From the NCBI GenBank assembly GCA_900291925.1, contig UWYS01000001.1, forward strand, positions 1,426,001 to 1,490,000: DNA of 64,000 bases, in the 5' to 3' direction. This DNA is from Thecaphora thlaspeos (taxonomy: Eukaryota > Basidiomycota > Ustilaginomycetes > Urocystidales > Glomosporiaceae). The translations under genes and the position numbers were made by a program. The notes below the pieces were generated by a model. That model was not told the origin of the DNA. It saw nothing but the letters and a program-made list of their open reading frames with translations, and did no database searches. This document shows, in pieces, positions 57,501 to 64,000 of this stretch; within the stretch, counting starts at the first letter, position 1, and each line of letters begins with the position of its first letter.

Positions 57501-58935
57501 GGGCTCTTTGGCTGGCATCAACCCGACGCAGCTTCCCAGCATCGATCATCACCTCCTACAGGCCCCTGCCAACTTCGAGGACGAAGGCGGAAGGCCAAGC
57601 AGCGATTTCCGCCGGCCTTCGACCAGCCCTGCGACGGGTCCTGGCGGCATCGGCAGGCTCGGTGCGGTCGCCCCACACGCCAAGCCGAATCTGCCTCTCT
57701 CGCTGCGGGCTGGTTCGCGCGCTAGCATCGGTGTCGATGGCGGTGCCGCCGGTCCCAAGGACAGCTCGACGGGTTTGCCTGCCCGTCTCGGGTCCTCCGC
57801 TGGGCTGACTGAGTTCAACTTCTCGAGCGAACGTCGGCCTACGACCTCGGGCGCGTCCTTGGGGCCGCGGCTGCGGCCGCTGTCGCGCGGCGGTCCGTCT
57901 TCCGGAGCGCTGCCGCCATTGTCGACTACGCTCGCCGGAATGGACGGCAGGAGAGGTTCCGCGCTCATGCGGGAAGCTGGACCTCGCCCTGGCTCTAGCC
58001 GTCCGTCACCCGATCGTCCCGGCCCGTGGCAGATCAGCGGCAGCCGACCAAAGTCAGCAGGCGGGCCGAGCCTTCCAGGTCTGGCGAGCCGACTCAACAC
58101 GGTCGGTTCGGACCTTCGCACCAGCCCGCCGAGCAACGCTTCGCCCTTTATGTTCCAGCCGCCGCCGTTGCCAAAGGAGAGCGGTAGCCTTCAACCTGGG
58201 CCGCTCGATCGGAGGGCCAGCGAGCGTCCCGGCAGCATGGCCGGGCTCGGCCGGAAGCGCCCCGGGTCTAGCTCACACGACATGGCTACGCGCCTGGGCT
58301 CCAGCGGTGGCGGCCTGAGGACACTCTCCCGAGGGGGACCTGCGCAAGACGGCGACGGTACCGGCGCTGGACCATCCCGCGACTCTGTCATGCCGCCCCC
58401 GAGACTCGGCGGCGTACATGCTTTTCCCTCCGGACGCGGCATCATGCAGCGCGGCGATAGCGACGGACGCCGGCTGAGCCTGGTGGACGCCTTAGAGCGC
58501 CGGGCCCTCTCATCGTCGCGACCGGTCGCGAGTGGCGCCGACGCATCATCCAGACGCTTGGAGGGCCTCAGCGCACGCTTCGACCACGAGAAGGAGGAGG
58601 AACAGAGGATGGGCATCGAGCGGTGGCGTCGAGCCCAGATTGTCGGATCGTACGAGTACGGCGAGGGCGACCGTAGACTCTCGTCGGCCGACGACAACGG
58701 AGGCGGTGCGCAGCAGGGCTACGCCGTCTCATCGAAGGCGGGCCTGGGCCGTCGCCCGTCGACCTCGGCAGGCGGCGGCGTCACCCACTTCGACGGAGGC
58801 TCGCTCGCAGCACCGCGCAGACCGAGCTACGGGGCTAGGAGCTCCTCCTTTGGCAACCAGCGTCCTTTACAGGATCCGCGAGAGGTCGCCGCCGACGGCG
58901 ATCGCGCCTCGTCGCAAGCCAAGGGCCATCCTTGA
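54521..58935 (+). CDS. Large C2H2 zinc-finger transcription factor
   Basis: Two exons, 54521-55557 and 55728-58935, with a 170-nt phase-2 intron (GTGAGT...TCACAG) that falls exactly between two zinc fingers; 1,414 residues. Finger 1 is [20 protein letters not shown] then RHVRKH (C-x5-C-x12-H-x3-H), linked by TGERP to finger 2, [20 protein letters not shown] then TVH (C-x-C-x12-H-x4-H). The pair [18 protein letters not shown] and [14 protein letters not shown] is typical of fungal carbon/stress regulators such as Rsf2, Usv1/Rgm1 types. A basic KGKRPRRT lies upstream (possible NLS). Before it is a Gln/His repeat tract (about 54950-55090). The long C-terminal part is Ser/Pro/Gly-rich, probably disordered. 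Target genes cannot be told. Confidence 0.92.
54962..55060 (+). repeat. CAG/CAC triplet tract coding Gln-His repeats
   Basis: Alternating CAGCAC/CAGCAGCACCAG units in frame in the zinc-finger gene encode runs of QHQ/QQH. The array is likely to vary in length. Confidence 0.85.
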
Positions 58936-59807
58936 TACGACGAGAAGCCACGTGCGGATGTGGTCGCCGCCGCCGCCATGACGTCGAGCTGTAGGCGCTA
59001 GTCGATGGGATTACTTTGTCACCTTAACCGGGACGTAGGGAGAGGGCCTGCTGACCCGTCTCACCTCGCAGATTATCTCTTACTCCCCCCCCTTTCTCCT
59101 TTTTTCCCCCCCTCTCACTCCCGGTCATCCCTGCATCTTTACCGCCTCGACAAACTGTACACTACATTGTGCCTGCCTAATACAACCCCACCTTGCCTCT
59201 TTTCTTCCACGTTTATGAATTGAAAAATCCTACAAATTTGCTTGCGACCATTGACGAACAAATGTGGACAGTAACGGTCAACAATGTTCTTCGAGCCTCG
59301 TCGAACTCTTTCTCTCTACCATCATCTCCTTCCTTGCAACCTCGCTTCTTCAGGCTGGTTATTCTACAAAGACTGTCGATACCTTCACCGTTCCTTCACC
59401 GTTATGACTCCTTCTCCCCCGACCTGGCGTGAGTCTTCACCGATTGCGGCGTTACACGAACCGTTCTGTCCCTGCATGTTTGAATGCACATCCGACTCCT
59501 TTTAGATGACAGATGGCGGACGAGACAGGCATGGTCCGACGACGGAGCACAAATCTCGCCGACGCGCAGGTGCACACGCACGCAACACGTGTTTCGTGAT
59601 AGCAATGACATTGATTTTCGCAAAACATCCGACGTCATGAGCTGGATGGGGTTTCAGAGCCGCTATAGGCAGCATCTGAGGGGGGATATCGTCACGTCAG
59701 AGGCACGGGTGCAAATCTCGTAGATACAACAGGTCGTGATGGGTAGCAAAAGGGGGGGGGGGGAGAGAGAGAGAGATGCAAGCGTCGAGAGATATCTAGA
59801 GGCCGCC
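58936..59807. other. Intergenic region between convergent genes
   Basis: Pyrimidine-rich 3' flank of the zinc-finger gene, no supported ORF, and a G12 run followed by (GA)n at 59752-59775 next to the transporter 3' end. Confidence 0.55.
59752..59775 (+). repeat. G12 run followed by AG repeat
   Basis: Twelve consecutive G followed by alternating AG, just downstream of the sugar transporter stop. Confidence 0.85.
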
Positions 59808-61632
59808 TTAAGCAGTCTCGGTCCTGTTCTTCTTGCTCTTGAGTGTACCACGGTCCGAGTCGCCGATGGTGGGAACCCAGCTGGCGGATCGCCACGGGGC
59901 AATATTCTGCGAGTAGAGCTCATCGACCTGCTCGAGCGAGAGACCTTTGACCTCGGGGATCATAAAGTAGGTGTAGAAGAAGCCAAACACGAGGACGCCG
60001 CCAAAGATGAGGAGAATGAAGGTCTCGTACTGGTCCGCGATGCCGGGCGAGAAGTAGGAGAGGAGGAAGTTCCAGATCCAGTTGGCGGCCGAGCCGAGCG
60101 AGATGCACTTGGCGCGGATGTACTGCGGGTAGTTCTCCGAGAGGAAGACCCACGGCGTCGGGCCCCAGAAGATGCTGAAGAACATGACGTGGAAGATGGC
60201 AAAGGCGATAAAGGCGTTGCCGGCCGTCTTTTCAGAAGAACTGATGAGCTCCGGCGGCGTGTTACGAGGGGCGAGGGCGTAGCGTCCGACAAAGGCGACG
60301 ATGAAGGCGCAGGCCGCCTCGGCAGCCGCACCGATGAGCAGCGACTGTCGTCGACCGAGCTTCTCGATCGAGATCAAGGCCGGGATCGTCGCGACCAGCG
60401 AGACAGAGCCCAGGAGGAACTGAATCTGGTACGGATTGAGCGAGACGGCTGCCTTGTTGAAAAAGACAGGGCCGTAGTAGTAGTAAAAGTTCTGGCCGTT
60501 GAGCTGCTGGATGGTCTGGAGCATGATGCCGTTGAGGGTCCTCTTCCACATCTGCTGCTTGGACGAGAAGCAGAGGAGGTAGGCGGAGATGTAGCTGCGG
60601 TCCTTGAAGGCCTCGTTCTCCATCTGGATGCCCTCGTTCATGTCGGCGAGCTCGGCCTCCATCCACTTGTCGCCGCGGAGTTCGCCGTTAAAGTCCTTGA
60701 GCTCGATGCTGCGCATGGCCGCCATGACGTGTCGCGCCTCGACGACATCGCCGCGCTGCAGCCTCCATCGCGGCGACTCGGGGAGGAACATCATGATGGC
60801 GATGAGGCCGACTCCCCAGAGCATCTGGATGCCGACAGGGATCTTCCACGATGCGACCGAGTCCTCCATGACGTGGGTGGCCCAGCTGATGCCGTAGCTG
60901 ACAAAGATGCCAAAGATGCTGTGGCGGGGCAAGAGGGCGGTGGCGTAGGAGGGAGGGAGAGGGAAAGGGAGAGGGACAAAGGGGATGGAGGGGGTCAGCG
61001 CCCGTCGTGTTCACCAACAAGAACAGACTGGAGTGGGGCCTGTGCGACGATCGTGTTACTCACATGAGAAGCTGGTAGCCGGCGACCATGGCACCGCGGA
61101 CGTGCTTGGGAGCCGTCTCGCCGAGGTAGAGAGGGCAAAGACCGGAGAGGGCGCCGACACCGAAGCCAGCAAAGGCACGGCCGATGGCGAACTGCTGCCA
61201 GCTGCTGATGGTGGCGGTTTGGATGATGGCGCCGATGAGGAACCAGCCGGACCAGAAGATCATCGAGGGCCTTCGTCCGAAGTAGTCGGAGACGGGAGCC
61301 TGGACGAGCGCGCCAATGAAGGTGCCGATGGAGAGGGTCGAGTTGATCAGGGCGGTTCGCTCCGAGGTGAGCTCGCAGACGCCGTTGACGCAGTCGCCGA
61401 AGCGGGCGATAAAGTCCTTCATGATGAAGCAACCAGAGATGACACCGATGTCGTAGCCGAAGAGGAAGCCACCCATGCAGATGGCGAGGCCGAGAAGCTG
61501 CGCATGCCTGGTCATCTTGGAGGGCTCGGGGGCGTTGTAACCGAGCTGGCGGCCGACGTGGACGTCGCCGACGGCGAGGACATTCTTTTCGTTCTTGTGC
61601 TCCATCAAGCTATGTGACTGCACGTCGGCCAT
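59808..61632 (-). CDS. MFS sugar transporter (hexose-type)
   Basis: Two exons, 61632-61064 and 60918-59808, joined by a 145-nt phase-2 intron (GTGAGT...GCCACAG), give 559 residues with twelve likely membrane spans. Signature motifs of the sugar-porter family are present: GFLFGYDIGVISG in helix 1, DYFGRRP after helix 2, PLYLGETAPKHVRGAM, PESPRWRLQRGD in the central loop, QQLNGQNFYYYYG in helix 7, EKLGRRQ, and PEVKGLSLEQVDELY after helix 12 (usually PETKG; here Val replaces Thr). Similar to fungal high-affinity glucose/hexose permeases; the substrate is not decidable. ATG at 61632 (MADVQSHSLMEHK). A TATA-like element lies about 190 bases upstream. Confidence 0.95.
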
Positions 61633-61824
61633 CTTGTGTGTGGGCCAATCGGCTGGTATGAGTTGGCAATGTGCGGTCGTCTGCGTCCTGGCGGTAGTGG
61701 TGGTGTCGTGCGCGGTACGCGGTATAGAGGGGACGAGGGATCAGGGGGAGGTGCTTGCACGTGGGGCGCGCGGGGAAGTCGAGGCTGTGTGCGCGGGGCT
61801 CCTTGGACGCGAGTGTTTGGCGGG

Positions 61825-61831
61825 CTATATA
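61825..61831 (-). promoter_or_regulatory. TATA-like element upstream of the sugar transporter
   Basis: Reads TATATAG on the minus strand, about 193 bases upstream of the ATG; plausible core promoter element if the 5' UTR is about 150 nt. Confidence 0.4.
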
Positions 61832-62311
61832 TGTGAGGTCTCGCCGGAGGTGAAGAGAGTAGTGCGAGTGTAGTATGACGGAGAACGCACTGGTCCCACG
61901 CGGCACAAGGACACGGGTGCGTTGCGAGGTGTCGTGCTGCGCTGTAGATAGAGCAAGACAGAGAGGTGTGTGAGTGAGAGGGAGAAAGAGAGAGAGGATT
62001 ATGCCAGGCCTCCCTGGCTCAGCCTCTGGCTCGACAGAGCAGACCGACCGGCAATCTCTAAAGGAATGATGGTGCTGGTGCGGCGCAGCAGGAGCCGGCG
62101 TGAGGGCCGTCGGCGAGAGCAGTGAGTGGGGCACCTGTGGGGCGTGTGGGCTGCTGAGTCAAGGGGCCCCGGGGCGTGGAGCGCGGGGCGCGGGGCGCGT
62201 TCGGCATTCTCTGCAGTGAAAAGTGTGCTGTCGCTGCGAGCAAAGGGACACGACGACGATGGAGGTGGGGCTCGATGGCAAAGGGGATCTGGCCGCATAC
62301 ACGTACTGTAT

Positions 62312-62335
62312 GTACAGTACAGTACAGTACAGTAC
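62312..62335. repeat. GTACA-type pentanucleotide microsatellite
   Basis: Nearly five units of GTACA in a row; a shorter related run (ACAGTACAGTACACAGG) occurs at about 62425. Confidence 0.9.
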
Positions 62336-62689
62336 GACGTCGTGCAAAGCAGGACGCATCCATCCGCCTAGCGAGTTCGTGTCGCAGCCTGTTGCCCAAG
62401 CGCGACCTCAGGGTCAGATCAGATACAGTACAGTACACAGGCCCGCGCTTTGTGGGGCAGCCAAAGGGGTGCAGACAAAAAGGGCCAAAGGTACGCCACC
62501 TCCCAGCACCACAAAGGAGCTAGAGTACTGTAGTGAGATGACCGGCACCGTTCGGCCTTGTAAGGGTAGCCATCCGAGACGCAGAGTAGTCAGACCTCGT
62601 CGCCCCCCTACGCCCCGCCCTCGGTGATTCCGGCTCGGCCCGATTCCATTCTTGTGGCCATCGCTTGTTCCCCGAGTAGTAGTTGGTTG

Positions 62690-62713
62690 AGTAGTAGTAG
62701 TAGTAGTAGTAGT
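62690..62713. repeat. (AGT)8 microsatellite
   Basis: Eight AGT units, preceded by an interrupted AGTAGTAGTTGG. Confidence 0.9.
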
Positions 62714-63720
62714 GTACTGCACTCTGTAGCATCGTCCCGTCTGGCCCAGCGGCGATCCCCGCACAGCGGCGCACGCTCGACTGCACGTGCAAGCGCGATG
62801 ACACGAGACGATGCAGCGGCCACACCCTGCCCCTTGTTCCTGCAAGGGATCAGGGTGCGTAGCTCAGAGGCGCGGCAAGCATCCCCGCCGCGGCCCAGCG
62901 ACCAACCAAACGACGCAACGGAGAAAATAACCATAATGGTCCAGCGCCGCCAACTCCGCATACGGAACCGAGATCCCCGAACCGCACCGCCGAACCAAAG
63001 GGGCTCACTCGAGAAGAGATGGCCGCAAACATCGTCTTTAGCGGCGTGTCCCCCGCCCCCCCGGGCTTCCGCTCAGCTCAACAGCAGCGGAGGTAAGTCT
63101 AGTACGTAGGACAGGCAAGCCGGATGGTCTACAGGGCAGTACAATACTGAGAGTCGCACTTCGCCAAGTGTAGTAAGTACAAGAGTCCCTGAAGCAAAGG
63201 GTCGGAGCAGGCGCAGCGAAGCGCGGCCCAGCCGATGCTCGACAAGAGACCGTCGTAGCTGCCATGCGGAGAGATCTGTCTTTGCCGGCTCAGCGCCTCC
63301 GTTTTGACTGCCCTCGCGCTGCAAGACCGCCGAGAGGGTGTCCGCTACATACCTCTCCTACACCGTGCAACGCGTCGCCGTCTGAGTGTAAGTATATACA
63401 GTAGCAGCGCCCTCTCAGAGTATTACTCCGGGATGCAGCTGTACGGAGAAATGTTTGAGGGCCGCGGCCAGCACCCTGGCTTTCTCGCTCCCTTGGCCGA
63501 CGGGCGACTTTCCCGCTTCTTGCCCCTGTTGAGCGTGCGCGCGCGAGCGGACGTTCCGGCAGTCTCCATTCGCCTGCCAAGAGCAGAGTCGGAGAATTGG
63601 GTAGCTTGGCGATCGACCTCACGCTGCTGAGCACTTGCGCCTAGCCGCTGTGAGCGGGTCGGATCCGCCGTGTCCGGGGATAAAACAGCGAGCCACGAGG
63701 GTCCCTGGACTGTCCCGCTA

Positions 63721-64000
63721 TTAGGCCTTGCTGCAGAGAAACGTCCTGAGAGCATCAACCGCCTTATATCTGTGCGAGAGTGAGTTCTTCTGAGCAGGCT
63801 CCATCTCTGCGTAGGTGAGGCCGGTCCCCTTGATTTCGAGGATGGGGTCCCAGCCGAACCTGTTGTCGCCGCGAGCCGGAACGATCGTACCTTCCGTCCT
63901 GCCTTCGAAGAGGAGGACCTCCTGTCCCGGACCCTCGCAGTAGGCAAACGTGCAGAGGGCGGTGGCGGTGCGGTCGGAGAAGCCGTCGAGCATCGAGTTA
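63721..64000 (-). CDS. HAM1: Inosine triphosphate pyrophosphatase (HAM1/ITPA), 5' part outside window
   Basis: Hydrolyses ITP, dITP and XTP to monophosphates, keeping deaminated purines out of nucleic acids. The visible C-terminal 92 codons contain [40 protein letters not shown] and [20 protein letters not shown], all diagnostic of the family (catalytic/binding Phe-Gly-Trp-Asp-Pro and SHR). The frame is open to base 64000, so the gene continues beyond the window; the ATG at 63993 is an internal Met. The stop is at 63721. Confidence 0.95.
   Translation of the reverse strand, partial: NSMLDGFSDRTATALCTFAYCEGPGQEVLLFEGRTEGTIVPARGDNRFGWDPILEIKGTGLTYAEMEPAQKNSLSHRYKAVDALRTFLCSKA

Larger units (their letters stand above)
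61633..63720. other. 2.1 kb intergenic region upstream of the transporter
   Basis: No supported gene. Rich in microsatellites (GTACA-type at 62312-62335, AGT-type at 62690-62713) and scattered GTACTGTA/AGTAC motifs. Holds the transporter promoter (TATATAG on the minus strand at 61825-61831) and the HAM1 3' UTR. Confidence 0.6.

Noticed and set aside
1..64000. CRISPR arrays, operons or a secondary-metabolite cluster
   Set aside because: No regularly spaced direct repeats; genes are eukaryotic, individually promoted and functionally unrelated, without synthase genes.

Overview
This window is nuclear DNA of a fungus, most likely a basidiomycete and probably of the smut lineage (Ustilaginomycotina). 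The reasons are GC-rich coding sequence, GTGAGT-type introns of about 75-180 bases with C/T-rich AG acceptors, a mix of intronless and multi-exon genes, long low-complexity extensions on conserved enzymes, and intergenic DNA full of poly-C, CT and trinucleotide runs. The lineage is an inference; nothing here fixes the species.

Layout. 1-9024 (+): 3' part of FMP27/Hobbit, a giant lipid-transfer protein. 9025-12719: 3.7 kb with no convincing gene. 12720-19753 (-): a giant serine-rich protein of unknown function, divergent from 22351-24547 (+), the NAD-synthesis enzyme NMNAT. A minus-strand block follows: CWC22 (splicing), COA6 (cytochrome oxidase assembly), an unrecognised gene, BUD32 (KEOPS kinase) and a PaaI-type thioesterase. 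33882-37119 (+) is an accessory P-loop NTPase gene with two single-base frame breaks. Next come a single-pass membrane protein (-), a HYPK-like UBA protein (+), a TPMT-like methyltransferase (+), an intron-rich SigF/NTF2-like protein (+), myo-inositol oxygenase (-), a foldback mobile element, CNOT11 (-), an EF-hand MscS channel (+), a small Cys-rich tail-anchored or GPI-type protein (+), a large C2H2 zinc-finger protein (+), a sugar transporter (-) and, cut by the window end, the ITPase HAM1 (-).

The genes are mostly unrelated housekeeping functions and do not form a pathway cluster. Loose links are NMNAT and ITPase (nucleotide metabolism), CWC22 and CNOT11 (mRNA processing and decay), and the sugar transporter and inositol oxygenase (carbon use). 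The accessory signals are the broken NTPase gene and the 252-bp foldback element, which has 109-bp arms and TA flanks and lies between MIOX and CNOT11. Exon boundaries were placed by hand from GT/AG sites and reading phase.
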